A stretch of DNA of 64,000 nt from Eulemur rufifrons (lineage: Eukaryota > Chordata > Mammalia > Primates > Lemuridae). The notes beneath the pieces were generated by a model. It was not told the DNA's origin, did not search any database, and worked only from the letters and a program-made list of their open reading frames with translations. Shown one piece after another: positions 26,561 through 38,665 of the stretch; within the stretch, counting starts at the first letter, position 1; each line of letters begins with the position of its first letter. The stretch is from the NCBI RefSeq assembly GCF_041146395.1, contig NC_090986.1, positions 47,590,001 to 47,654,000 of the forward strand, given 5' to 3'. A program made the position numbers and the translations under genes.

Positions 26561-29500
26561 TACATTTTAATTTAATTATTTTAAATAAATAAATTTAAGT
26601 TATTTTAGCTCTCCTGCTCTTCTTCTTGAATTTTATGGACCACTGTTTTGCATATAGAGAAAACACCGTAAAAATTCGAGTACATCTGCCTACCACCGTC
26701 TTCAGCAACCAATGTCTTGTTCTCTTTGAAGTCCTGGGATAACCTAGGGGGACATGAATATGAATGAGCTCTTTTGACCTTTGGTGTATTATCTCCAGGA
26801 TATTAGTAAGAGACTGTAGAATAAAATTATTGGGCTGTGTTTAGGACCCCACAAAATTCTAATACTTCACCCTAGCTCACATGCAACCATTAAAGTTATT
26901 TAAAACACTAATCATTTCTCCTTACTCTCATCTACATTTTATCTGTCTAGACCTGCCTGCTATCCAGGAAGAAAAACAATAATGAAACATCCTTCATAGG
27001 GAAAGTCCCCGTCATTTTCTAGATTTTAGTTCATTTAGGTTTGTTTGAAGTTCAACTGCCCAATATGTTTTTAAAATACCATAATATTGTAATTTATCTA
27101 GCATGTTCTCATTAGAATGAGAGTGACAATCTCATGTGAATTTCTACAATTCCAACTGAAATATATCCAATGTGTGTTTAATTTTAGTAAACTAAAATGC
27201 AAGAGTTTTCCTTTAGTTCATTAAATGTTATACTGTAGATATTTATACTCTATTTAATACAATATTTAAAATGAATGTATAGAATATAAAGAAACAATAT
27301 AGAATAATTTTTATACATAAAAATTTAAAAATTAGTTAAGAAAAATGAAGCAAACAAAACTAAGAAATTAATAACACTGGACAGTGATAAATTGTGTGGC
27401 ACAAATTCATATAGGAATTAAGATATGCTTATTTAGACCTCTAGTTACTTTTAAGCCATCATAGGTGAAACAAGGTTAAATTTGAACATTGAATATCTCT
27501 TAAGTACAACAAAGAATGATGTAATAGCACAAGGGAAACTTCATGTACTTCTGGTCTCAAGTCATCCATTTCCATTCATATGTATTGAAAGAGCACGAGG
27601 GAGGGCATAACCTCAGTATCATGAATTATATCTAGACCATAAACACCACAGTAAGTAATAAGCCCAAAGACAAAATAGTTCTGAGAGAACCAAGTGCTGA
27701 AGATAAGGCAAACCAAGGATGAAAAGAATAAAATAATACATCAGAAGAACTAGAGGATATATTTCTGTAGGAAAAAAACTTCAAAATTTCAATTAAGTCA
27801 GTGGATTTAAATAAGTTAAAATGAAAATGAAGAGTTTGCAATTATTAAAAGCCAAACAGTGAGTCAAAAATGTGGTTAAAAAAAAAAAAAGCTGCTATGT
27901 AATCTTGACATTAAGGTGAACTTTGAGTGTAAGAGTTTAACAGATATTGCCTACCTTTATGTAGGTGTTGCAGAATTTAAATGTGAAAACAGCTATAGTA
28001 TATAGTGGAACAGGAAAGGGAAGTGTAAAACTGACCCTTAAATCTGATTGTACTGTGAAAAGGATAAGACTATTGTTTTATTAAGGATATAAAATGCATA
28101 TAGATAAAATTTCTGTATTCAAGGATTATAAACTTAACTGAGAATAAATCTAAATTGAAGTAGTTGAAACCATGCTGTTATACTTACCAAATTAACAGAG
28201 TTTCCATGAATGTTTATATAGATCTATACAGCCTAAAGATCATAAACGTTGTGTGCAAAATATTTTTAAAACCTAATTCATGCTGACGTAAATGAATATT
28301 TTGTTAAAACTTTTCAAAATTTTGCTTTAATTTTATAACACAGAAGATTAAAGCAGATCAAAAAGCAGTGATTGAAAATAGATTCATTCAAGGTGAACAT
28401 TATTTCCTTTATTTCTGGTACTCATATCAAAATTAGAGATATATGATGATTACTCAAACTCTGTAATTATTTTTAATTATGTGGACACTGGCTGTGTTTA
28501 TATCTATTTTTTCTAACATCATAGGTTACTTCTACGTATTATCTTAATATAACAAATTTAAGATATATGTGTTAGTAAAATGGAAAAATATCTTTTGCAA
28601 AGCAGGATATATGTTATAAAAATAAGGATACTTTTCTTTTAGTATAGTTTAAGGAAAAGAGAAGAATGCATATTTTTATTTTTCAAATAATTACTTGATT
28701 TGAAATGCAACTTTAACTGCAGAAAATTGGCTATGGAGAAAGTAGTGAAACCACTAATAACTTATAATTATGGCCCTTTAGTCACGAATACATTTATAAC
28801 AACAAAAACATCTTATTGTAAATCCCAGTGGCTGTATCTATACTGTGAAATATTTAAAGTAAGCTATGTTCCAATATTTAAACAATGACACATCTGCAAC
28901 TGCTCTTAAAATGAAATATAGCATTACCATGTCCCACAGTATTTAATCATGTGGTAAAAATATCTATTACAAAAATTGTGATTTAGGCAATGGATTAGAA
29001 TTAAAAGTTAATTAACATCAAATCATTTCAAAATTTTATAAAACTAAAGATTAATGTAATAGTATGCTTTTGATTAAAATATAAAATATAAGAATAATCG
29101 TGTTTTGCTCTATTTTTATTGGTAAGTAAATGGGGAATTTTACTTTAAAATAATATTTGCAATTTAAGACTAATATTGGTTTCCAAAAACTTATATATTT
29201 TGTTCTTAAATAATTTTGGACTTAGTTTCCCAAAACTTAATTTGATCTTAAATAAATTTATTTTATACTTTGTATTTTCTATTTTTAACTAGAAGTTTTG
29301 CTTTAGATGTTAAGCTACTAACGTTTACCAGTTTTGTTTTATGTTGTCCAAAGATCTTAAAATGCATATTTTAAAATATTAGTAATGAATATAAACTCAA
29401 AATGAGAATATATTTTCATATTCATATTATCATATTTTCTTGGTTTTCATAACAATCAGAAATTTATATATTAATGCAACTATAATAGAAATAAGGAGAA

Positions 29501-29639
29501 GGAAAAGGAATTTTTATTAATTTTACTTCTGATAAATGGGAAATTTATCATTATATGATTTTAGATTATCATATTAACCAGAATCCAGAGTATCAAATTG
29601 AGAGCATAAAAGGATTTTTTTGGCTGCAAACTTTTCTAG
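26561..29639. other. Unique AT-rich DNA
   Basis: No gene or convincing repeat was recognised over about 3 kb. Open frames of 62-69 codons (27632-27841, 28700-28888) have no family features. Confidence 0.45.
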
Positions 29640-29880
29640 ACTCAGTGGTAAAGCTAGATTTATGCTGTTTGTAATAGCAATAATCCCTGCAAAATCAGTC
29701 ATTAACACAGTTAACAACTAATTTGTTGGAGTGTTAACTGCCCTTGGCTTTGCCTCAAGCTGTTAGCAAGCTGGTCATTAACTGCTGGTTACAATCGATT
29801 TCTTGGGGCCCTATTTAACAGAAATTTGATTTCAATTCAACACCCGCAGAGGATAATTTTGATTCAGTAAACAAGTAAGT
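29640..29880. promoter_or_regulatory. Candidate conserved non-coding element (unproven)
   Basis: Repeat-free, moderately GC-balanced sequence with several homeodomain/HNF1-like words: 'gttaacaactaatttg', a second 'gttaac', 'tcattaac', and 'tttaaca'. A perfect 9-bp inverted repeat (cagttaaca 29708-29716 / tgttaactg 29732-29740) surrounds a 15-bp loop. This resembles developmental enhancers in gene deserts, but that is inference; no conservation data are available here. Confidence 0.25.
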
Positions 29881-30138
29881 CTCTCTTCTTAAGGTTAGCC
29901 TTGATACAATGTTGTTCTTTTATGATATATCAAAAGACATTTCCCAAAAGTCAATGTGCATGTGAAAAATGTATGATTACTCTAAAGATAACTAGATCAA
30001 TGTCTATATTTTTCAACCTATGTGACAGGACTGTCAGACAATGTAGGGCAAGAAAAACAGTGGAGAATATAATGTCTTCAGTTAAATATATTCATACACT
30101 AGGTATTTCCAAGGGCATTCTATTGAATGAAACAATGG

Positions 30139-30175
30139 GGTGTGTGTGTGTGTGTGTGCGTGCGCGTGCATGTGT
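30139..30175. repeat. (TG)n microsatellite with GC interruptions
   Basis: TG run passing into 'cgtgcgcgtgcatgtgt'. It lies within a 92-codon chance frame (29901-30179). Confidence 0.95.
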
Positions 30176-30316
30176 ATGAAGAGCTATTATATTATTCAAC
30201 CATTTAATGGCAACAAAAGGAATGGCTAACAATAGCTAAGTATAAAAAAATGTCTTCTTTCATTATGCATAATCAAAAAATCCTCAGCATATTATCATGT
30301 TTCATTTGCAAAAAAA

Positions 30317-30394
30317 TTTTTATACTTCCACTGAAAAGTACTGTTTACTATAGGATTTTTATACTTCCACTGAAAAGTACTGTTTACTATAAGA
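30317..30394. repeat. 39-bp tandem duplication
   Basis: Two adjacent copies beginning 'tatacttccactgaaaagta' at 30321 and 30360. They are identical over about 35 bp and differ only near the junction ('agga' versus 'aaga'). The 39-bp length is a multiple of three, so the 87-codon open frame at 30250-30513 is not broken, but that frame has no family features. Confidence 0.9.
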
Positions 30395-30404
30395 CTTTAA
30401 TAAC

Positions 30405-30775
30405 TTACCCATTCATCCAACAAATATTTGTTGAGCATGATCTATGTGCTAGGCATTGTTCTTTGTATTTGAGTAAAACAAAGATTACAAATTTGAGGAA
30501 ATGTAGTTGCTAGTAACAAAACATAAACTGTAAATACAAAGATCAGATAAACAATTTATATTGAAAATAAGTTTTTTAAAAAAAATAAAGAAAGGAATAT
30601 CAGGAAGTAAAAGGAGTGGCTCTGGTTACTATGAAGTTTCAAATTATACATACAAGGTCAGGGTAGATGTCAATGAGAAATAGAGTTTCAACAAAAACTT
30701 GAAGGAAGTGAGAGAGTTAGCCAAGTAGGTTTCAGGGAAAACACATTCCAAACAGAAGGAATAGCTAGAAGAAAG
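30405..30775 (+). mobile_element. L2 LINE fragment
   Basis: The left part reads 'catccaacaaatatttgttg', 'gagcatgatctatgtgctag', 'gcattgttc'. The right part has 'ttgaaggaagtgagagagtt' and 'acattccaaacagaaggaat'. This order matches the recalled L2 3' region, strongly diverged. Confidence 0.55.
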
Positions 30776-30794
30776 TTTTTCTTTTTTTTCTAAA

Positions 30795-31940
30795 TGAGGG
30801 AAAATATAAAATGATGTTTACCATTCACACCATTTTTAAGTGTACAGTTCAGTGGCACATGGTATATTCACAATCTTGTATAGCCATCATCACTATCTAT
30901 TTCTAAAACTTTTTCATCATCTGAAACAGAAATTCAGTAACCACTAAGCAAAAACTTCCAATTGCCCCTACCACAAGGCCATAATAACTTCAATTCTACT
31001 TTCTGTCTTTATGAATTTGCCCATTATAAATACTTCATGCAAGTGGAATTACATAATATCTGTCCTTTTGTATCTGGCTTATTTCATTTAGCATAATATT
31101 TTCAAGGTTCATCTATGTTGAGACACCTATCAGAGCTTCAGTCCTTTTAAGGCTGAATAATATTCCATTGTTTATTCATTCATCTGTTGATGGACAGTTG
31201 AGTTGTTTCCAACTTTGGGCTATTATGGATGATGCTGCTATGAACATGGGTTTATGAATATCTATTTTAGTTCCTGTTTCAATTCTTTTGGGTATATATC
31301 TAGGTGTAAAATTGCTGGGTAATATGGTATTCCTATATTTAACTTTTTGAAGAACCATGAATCTGTTTTCTATGGTGGCTTTCTAACAGTTGTTATTTTT
31401 TGGGTTTTTATTTGTTTGGTTTTATAATAGTCATTGAATGAACGTGAAGTGAGATTTCATTGTGGCTATAATTTACATTTCCCTAATGACCAATGATGCT
31501 TAATAGCTTTTCATGTGCTTATTTGTTATTTATATATCTTATTTGGAGAAATTTCTATGCAAGTTTTTTGCCCATTTTTTAATTGAGTTGTTTTTGTTAT
31601 ATTGGAAAAGTTTTTTAAAGATATTTTAGATATTAATCCCTTATCAAATATATGATTTACAAATATTTTCTCCCCTTCTATGAGTTGTCTTTTCACTCTT
31701 TTCATAGTGTCCTTTGATGAACATTGTTAATTTTAATTAAGTTTAATCTATTTTTCCTTTATTACCTGTGATATCAGTGTCATATCCAAGAAATTATCAC
31801 CAAATCTCATGTCATGAATATTTTCCCCTATGCTTTAATCTAAGAGTTTTATAGCTTTAGCTCTCAAGTTTAGTTTACTATCTTAGATTAGTTAATGTAC
31901 AGGGATCAAGATAAGAGTCTAATTTCATTCTTTTGCATGT
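30795..31940 (-). mobile_element. L1M retrotransposon 3' part, antisense
   Basis: Runs from the antisense 3' UTR ('ccatttttaagtgtacagtt', 'cagtggcaca') through 'aatattccattgtttattca' and 'attgctgggt' to the ORF2 C-terminal region ending near 31940. The small minus frame at 31176-31358 is an ORF2 remnant. The right side abuts the perfect inverted repeat at 31899-32014. Confidence 0.8.
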
Positions 31941-32014
31941 CCTGTTGCCCCATTTCTTGAAACTTGATATCCACATGCAAAAGAATGAAATTAGACTCTT
32001 ATCTTGATCCCTGT
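31899..32014. repeat. Perfect 42-bp inverted repeat with 32-bp loop, in L1 sequence
   Basis: The left arm 31899-31940 and right arm 31973-32014 are exact reverse complements by direct comparison; the next base pairs on each side mismatch. Both arms are L1 ORF2 C-terminal sequence ('catgcaaaagaatgaaatta' in the sense direction). The left arm continues the antisense L1; the right arm is a sense copy preceded by 'cttgatatcc', the expected L1 upstream sequence. It could form a stable hairpin. Confidence 0.95.
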
Positions 32015-32039
32015 TTAGTTTATTAGTTTATTTTCCTAA

Positions 32040-32620
32040 AGAATTAGGAAAAGAGAAAAACTAAATCCAAATTTAGCAGAAGGAAAGAAATAATAAAGAT
32101 TAGAGTATATATAAGTAAACCAGAGACTAGAAAAGCAATAGCATTAACACAACTAAAATTGGTTCTTTGAAAAACTCAAGGAAATTAACAAACTTTTAGC
32201 TAGATTGATTAAGAAAAAAGAGAGAAGATTCATATTACCAAAATTGGAAATGAAAATGAGATATTAGTACCAATTTTTACAGAAATAAAAGTAATTATAA
32301 CAGAATACTATAAGCAATCATATGTCACAAAAATGGGATAACCTAGATGAAATGGACAAATTTCTAGAAATATATAAAGTACCAGAACTGACTCAGAAAG
32401 AAATAGAAAATCTGAATATAATATCTATAACAAATAAAGAGATTGAATCAGTAATCAAACTATTCCCAATAAAGAATCCTGGACTAAGTGGCTTCATTGG
32501 TAAGTTTTTTTAAACATATAATGACTTTTCTCTAATTCCTCTCAAACTCTTTTGAATAATTGAAGAGCAGGGAACACTTCCTAACTCATTCTATGAAGCT
32601 TTTTCTAGGACTGAGGAATG
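32040..32620 (+). mobile_element. L1 ORF2 fragment, sense (inverted relative to neighbour)
   Basis: Encodes worn ORF2 linker/RT-start sequence: 'gcagaaggaaagaaataata', 'attggttctttgaaaaactc', 'gatgaaatggacaaatttct', 'ctggactaagtggcttcatt' (near 32490) and 'aacacttcctaactcattct' (near 32570). It is in the opposite orientation to the L1 at 30795-31940. The two may be parts of one insertion inverted at its 5' side by twin priming, or separate elements. Confidence 0.75.
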
Positions 32621-33339
32621 GGAGAAGGTGGCTTTTCATGCATGTCATATTTTTGCCTAACAGTAGCAACCTCTCCCTTCATCAACACTCTCCTACTTGT
32701 TATGAGTGTCCGATGCAGTACCACAGTTCTGAATTATTTGCTACTAAATCTCTCTTTACGGCTAAATTATTGTCGTGTTTGAGGGACTGACTCCAGAGTG
32801 TTTCCTACTCTATTTTTCATAACATCACTCTAAAGCAAGGTTTTTAAGAAAAGCATAGGCCCATGTTAGGGTCTGTGTGTCAATCATGTTTCTGTACACT
32901 TAGTATGCAAAAATATTTTCCTTTGGGATTGGCTTTTCAATGCTGTTTGTAAGGTAAACATTTTGGAAGAAAGAAACAATGTCTAGGTTTGTTTGTTGTG
33001 CAGTATAATAATGGTAACATTCTCCTCTGGGGGGAAAAATGGATAATTTGCTTATAGTCTATTTTAAAAACTGAGAGTTTTTAAGTTTAAAGTTCTCCTA
33101 TAACAACCCATTGCATGTGCAGAGATCACTTGGCCCTTTGCATGCTGCCTTTAAGGAATTGAGATTTGAGAATGAGTTAAGAAAATGTAGTATTTTGGCC
33201 CCTGTTATTGCTATAATAAACTGTTTTTTGTTTCTGATGTGAAATTCTCGTGTCTTTACCCAGCTTCTATGGAATCATGGCAGGCTAACTAGTTAACTTG
33301 CAGGTAGGATAAAATCTCATACTGTTCATATATCTTGAA
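32621..33339. other. Unassigned DNA
   Basis: No gene was recognised. The 32650-32830 part has a different, less AT-rich texture and could be an unrecognised LTR or other repeat. The 76-codon frame at 32560-32790 begins inside L1 sequence and is not a gene. Confidence 0.35.
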
Positions 33340-34290
33340 TGCCTAGTGTGTTTGAGGAACAGCAGGAAGTCTAATGTGAATTAAGCAGAGTAAAAAGTGG
33401 TGTTGGGGTATCAGGACATGATGTCAGAGAGGAAGGACATGGAAGGAAGGAGGACACATCATGTAGAGATTTATAAGCCATTGGAAGGAAAAATATATCT
33501 GTAATGAATGAATGGGAAGTCACTGAGGGGTTTTAGGAAAAGAGTGACATGATATGACTAAAGTTGCCAAAGGATGATTATGGCTGCCATAGTTTAGCAG
33601 CTTACTGGATATGTTTGGCAAACAGCATGATGGATAGAGATTGCCTAGTGCTGCGGTCCCCAACCCCTGGGTCACGGACCAGTACTAGTTCATGGCCTCT
33701 TAGAACCAGGCAGCACAGCAGGACGTGAACAGAAGGTGAGCAAGCTGAGAAGCTTCGTCTATATTTACAGCCACTCCCCATCGCTCACATCACGGCCTGA
33801 GTTCTGCCTCCTGTCAGATCAGCAGTGACATTAGATTCTTCATTAGGGTGAGTTGTATAACTATTTCATTATATATTACAACATAATAATAATATTAATA
33901 GAAATAAGTGCACAATAAATGTAATGCACTTGAATCACCCCAAAACCATCCCCCCAACCCCAGTCCATGGAAACATTGTCTTCCATGAAACTGGTCCTTG
34001 GTGCCAAAAAGGTGGGGGACCACTGGTATTGAATATGAAAAGAACCCTTGTCAGGCACATACAACTGCCATCACCTGGGAAGGATGTAGGTGCAGCAGCT
34101 TTTGGCAATATCGAGAGTTCAGTTTTGATATGAGACACTACATTGTGTTTGAGATGTTTATGAAACATCTAAATAGAGATATCAAATAGTTGAATATAAT
34201 ACAGGGTTTGAAATCAGTATTTGGTAATCAGCATACAAATAGTATTTAAACCTCTGAACTATACAAACCATTGGATTCTATGTCTGCAAA
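33340..34290 (+). mobile_element. L2 LINE, interrupted by a hAT element
   Basis: The left half (33340-33600) contains 'catgtagagatttataagcc', 'aatgggaagtcactgagggg' and 'aagagtgacatgatatgact', the classic L2 order. The right half (34100-34290) resumes with 'gagagttcagttttgatatg', 'ggtaatcagcatacaaatag'. The hAT-Charlie element at 33651-34025 sits between the halves. Confidence 0.6.
33651..34025 (+). mobile_element. MER1-like hAT-Charlie nonautonomous DNA transposon
   Basis: Ends are 'ctgcggtccccaaccc' (left) and 'aggtgggggaccactg' (right), imperfect terminal inverted repeats of the cagnggtccccaacc type. Inside are 'ggcagcacagcagga', 'tatttacagccactccccat', 'cctcctgtcagatcagcagt' and 'ggaaacattgtcttccatga', all expected in MER1A/B. 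I could not find a clean 8-bp target duplication. The four overlapping open frames here (33876-34189) are not genes. Confidence 0.8.
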
Positions 34291-34360
34291 TGTCTTCATT
34301 TCTGCTTCATTTTTAAGAATATAGAATTGTAGGCTGGTAGTATCGTATTCTGGCTTCTGG

Positions 34361-34396
34361 GTGTGTGTGTGTGTGTGTGTGTGTGTGTATTTGTGT
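34361..34396. repeat. (GT)n microsatellite
   Basis: About 14 GT units followed by 'atttgtgt'. Confidence 0.95.
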
Positions 34397-34399
34397 ATT

Positions 34400-35560
34400 G
34401 AGTAATAAATTTTCAACCTGATTTTTGCTCTTTGAAAGGTAACCTTAACTTTTTTCTGAAGCTGCTTTTAAGATTTGATTTTTCTCTTGATTTATTAGTT
34501 TTACTATATTATGTCTACATATAGATTACTTTTTAATTTTTCCTGCTTAAGTTATGCAAATTCAGAATCTATTGATTATCTTGAATCAATATTATGTATT
34601 CTGGACCACGATATCTTCAACTTTTGTTTCTTGTCCAGTCTGTCTCTTTTTTTTTATTTTTAATTATATGTATGTTAGACCTCTGTTAGACACTGTGTTC
34701 TAAATGTTTATTTTTCAACTTTCTGTCCTTTTGTAATTCACTCTAAATATTACCTTATGAGCTGTATTTCATTTAACTAAAAATCCTTTCAGTGTTTCTA
34801 ATGTAATATTAAGTCCATTCATTTTGTTCTTAATTTCAGTCATTCTATTTTTAAGATTTGGGTCATAGTTCCTAGTTTTCTACTAAAATTCTCTACTATT
34901 TTATTGCCTAGATTTGAATATAGAAATCATATTTATTTCTACACATTTAATTTCTGTAGGTTCCTCTTGTTTTATATGATGTTTTATATACTCATGTGCT
35001 AGCTACATTTATTTGGATCTAGATGCTATATTTGGAAATTGTTTTAGAAATATTTTAAAGACTATACTGTATATTCCTCCAGTGAACTTTTTTTCTTTCT
35101 TCCAAGGGTACAGAGGGCATAATCACTCCCATATCATGATAAAGCAATATCAGGAATTAATATAACTTGAAGATGAACTGCAGTCTTTGTGTTACTCTGA
35201 GTTTTTCTTTTTCATAAGATTCAGACCTTCAGTGTCTCAATCTGTCGTGCTGGGGTTCACTAGGCAAGCTTCCTGTTGCAAGACATAGAATAAAATTCTT
35301 CTGTCAGAAACTCCATTCTACCTCCTGACTTTAGGGTGCCACCTCCAGAATTAAAAATCTTCAGGAGAAAAGAGTATCTATTGTCAGTCTCACTTCCCTA
35401 TTTTTTTTTTATTCCAGGATCCTTCTCTGGTAATTATTTGTTATCTTCCTAAATTTCCAGTGCCTTCACTTATTCAGAAAGATCATTGTTGCTGTTGTGC
35501 AGCAGTGGTCCTCTGAGTGAGGTTTGTTCTGAATTACTTACAATTATTAAAGACAGCACT
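34400..35560 (-). mobile_element. L1M 3'-UTR region, antisense
   Basis: Follows the antisense order of old L1M 3' ends: 'gctgcttttaagatttgatt', 'ttagacactgtgttctaaat', 'gttcttaatttcagtcattc', 'tttctgtaggttcctc', and later GC-richer decayed sequence. Strongly diverged; boundaries are approximate. Confidence 0.5.
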
Positions 35561-35722
35561 GTCTCTATGCATCTTTAATCAAATCTCTGGTTCTTTAATT
35601 ATTTAATGAAAAAATTAATCTAAGTTGTTTGAAATACTGACACATGCCAGTGCATTATCTTAAACATCCAAATCAACATTAAACAATAACACTCTAATTC
35701 TCTTAGTGGGAAGTTGTATATG

Positions 35723-36060
35723 CAGTCATGTACCACATAACAACATTTCAGTCAATGATGAACTGCATATACAATGGTGTTCCCATAAAACTATAATACA
35801 TTTTTACTGTACCTTTTCTATCTTTAGATATATTTAGTTGCACAAATACATACTATTGTGTTACAATTGCCTACAGTATTCAGTAGAGTAACATGCTGTG
35901 CAGATTTATAGCCTGAGAGCAGTAGGCTATAGTAGCCTAGGTGTGTAATTAGCTACACCATCTATGTTTATGTAAATACACTCTATGACATTCACACAAC
36001 CAAATCGCCTAATGATGAATTTCTCAGAATGTATTTCTGTCATTAAGTGACACACCACTG
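35723..36060 (+). mobile_element. Tigger3/4-like nonautonomous DNA transposon (TcMar-Tigger)
   Basis: The left end, 'cagtcatgtaccacataaca', and the right end, 'attaagtgacacaccactg', are imperfect inverted repeats. Internal landmarks are 'tactgtaccttttctatctt', 'ttacaattgcctacagtatt', 'gtaacatgctgtgcagattt' and 'ggctatagtagcctaggtgt'. This agrees with the recalled Tigger3/4 consensus. It is about 338 bp with no transposase. Confidence 0.8.
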
Positions 36061-36111
36061 TGTATGTGTGTATATAAAATATATGTATGTATATATATAT
36101 GTGTGTGTGTG
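36061..36111. repeat. TG/TA-rich simple repeat
   Basis: Mixed tgta/tata/tg units directly after the Tigger-like element. Confidence 0.9.
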
Positions 36112-38590
36112 GATATAGTATAGCTCCTATGCTTGGTACTTTCTTACTAGTTTGATTTGGCATTTAATTTTTATTCATTGATTTTCCTCAGTTCTTCAGA
36201 ACCATCATTTTACTCCATGCTCCCTGAAACTGCCAAGTAAATGAAAACTATGAATATTATCACAAATTCATGTAGTTGCTCGAGGGGTATCATTAGTTAA
36301 CAAGATAAAATGAAAATTTTCAAAAACATATTAAAAATTATAGCTGGCAATGTTGAAACAAGGGTTAGATTTGTAACTAGAATAATGAAGAGAGCAATAT
36401 ACTACTCGTTCATCCAGTTATCATTATTGTTATTTTGCCAGCAATGGCAGCATAGAATGTTATGCTATGACTTTTCCATATATCCAAATGTATAAGAAAT
36501 TTTCCTATGATTTCATACAAATGTATGTCTATTTGAGTAGTTTTCAAGTCATTATTTTTGGTTTGCACAAATATCTTACTCTTCAGATAAACTCAACCCC
36601 TCAATTGCAGAAGTCACACAGGTTAAGCTGTGACATTTGTGATCAGAGAAATCAGCATCCCTAATTATAGCAGCATTCTTCTGGCATGTGAGATGTGAGA
36701 GGGTCATAATATCTTATCCTCTCTGTCCTTCAAGTTAAAGATATGTTCTGTGATCATAATTTAAGGGTAGCATACAAATACATGATTCTCAATTCAGCAT
36801 TTATCTCTATAATTTTTTAAAATTTTTATATGATAGAATTACTAGTCTTTTGGATAGGAAAGCTGTATAACTTCTTCTCCTTTTGCCTCAGGCAAAGTGC
36901 TTGTATTTGATTTATCTTCTGTACTTGTCTTTCTTTTAACAATATGAACTTTTTCTCAGACAAGTGCAATGCTGTGTGTGACCCCACAGGGAAATAGTTT
37001 TCTTTTTAAGGAATGTGTACAAAGTACTTAATAAGTCATGTCATTCCATGATTTAGTGTGTATTATATTTTTTGGTGACTACAGTTAACTTTCTTGGTCT
37101 CTAGATGCCAACATTTTAATAAAAACAAGACATTTTCAACAAAATGTCAGAAACAAAGTGATCAAAGTGCTGTGGGAGCAGTTTGGCAACAGTTTGAGCT
37201 TTGAATTTCCTATTCACTTTCCAAAACATTCACTTAAAAAGCATTTATTGAAGCTGAACTGCCTTTATCAGCCTGATCAGAGCTCCATAAAGAGCATGCA
37301 TGATTCAACTGCCTTCCCAAGCTTTAAAAAATATAACTTTGATATATGCCTCACAAGTGCAGCACAATAGTTTTCATGCTCACGTTTGTTAAGATTTAGA
37401 GCAGCCATTAAAGAACAGAAGGGCTCTTTGGTGGCAATCCTCAGACATACCAAATATCCCAAAGCAAAACCTTCTACAAATCAGAGATTAAGGTACTGAC
37501 AAAAATTTCCACTTGATTGCAGTTTTCCCCTTTAAACCTTATATCAGGAGTGACTATCTTTTCGATCAAATCTCTTAGGGAGGTGAATAGATAGGTTTTT
37601 TTTTTTTTCCCTCTTGGAGGAAAATATCAACTGAGAGATAAAAAGTGACATTTTATGTGCCTTGTCCAAAAGTCAGTCGATTTATTTAAAAAACGGTGTG
37701 TGAGCCTGACCTATACATGAAGTTTGTGGCATGTCTCTTGTCAAGTATTGATTACTTAAGTCTTTACTGTTTGCCTACTGCAATGTAGCTAATAATCTCT
37801 TTCTATTTAGTTTGTGGCTTTGAATTCTTATCATGGCTTTGCTGATTTCTTTGGGACCTATTAGATCTTGCTTTCGCTGTACAAATGGCTATGGAAATTA
37901 AGCTTGCTGAAGCACTTTTCCTAGGCAAACACTCTTTGTTTTCCATCAGGTCATGTGTCAAGTGGTTTGCATGCAGATAGGGTAAATTTGGAAGCAGCGG
38001 GTGCCATCAATCTTCATGACTTTGCTATATACACCATTTCACCTCTGTACGGTTCAGTGGGAGATTGTAAAGGATGGCTGAGCAATCAAGCTATTGCCTT
38101 TGACTGACATCAGGTATTTCTATCTAAGTCACCTCAGCACTTTTGGGTCAATGCTGGGTGCTTAGAAATTTAGGCACTAGGTGATGTGCTCAAATGTCCT
38201 CTATTTTGAACATCTTTGTAATCTCTCTTAGATTTCAAAATTTTATTTTTGAACTTCATCTTACAAATCAGGAGCAAAATTGAATTTTATTTGCTTCTGT
38301 GTAAGCTCTACTTGTATTATTGTTCCAGATTTTTGAAGGATCAGTACAAGAGCTGCTTTATTTCCTGCATGAATTCATTGAGTTATTTGTCATGGAACTG
38401 AGAAGAGACAGTTACAAAAAGTGACCATTATGCTTCACTTGTTTGCATTCTAAGATGATCTACAATAAATGAATGAAACTTCAATTTTTTCAAGGCAGTA
38501 GTTGATATAGATTGAGGAAGTTATAATATGTATATTACAGTTAACAAGTGTCATTGTGAAAAACATTCTTTGAAGGTGTGGGTATGTTCA
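36112..38590. other. Unique DNA, partly of higher complexity
   Basis: No gene was recognised. About 37150-38130 is repeat-free, less AT-rich and without low-complexity tracts except a T-run near 37595. It is a plausible place for conserved non-coding sequence, unproven. Opposing small frames at 37158-37462 are not supported as genes. Confidence 0.4.
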
Positions 38591-38599
38591 TGTGTGTCT

Positions 38600-38665
38600 T
38601 TTTGTATATTTATATATAGATATAGACAGACACACACATACAGAGAGGGAGAGACAGAGATGTAC
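38600..38665. repeat. TA/CA/GA-rich simple repeat
   Basis: Short tracts of tatata, acacac and gagaga in succession. Confidence 0.85.

Noticed and set aside
29860..29885. Splice donor-like 'caagtaagt' after the enhancer-like block
   Set aside because: No matching acceptor or open frame upstream defines an exon; a single donor word is expected by chance.
33876..34189. Four overlapping open frames on both strands
   Set aside because: They overlap the MER1-like hAT element and its edges; simultaneous frames on both strands are typical of GC-rich repeat DNA.
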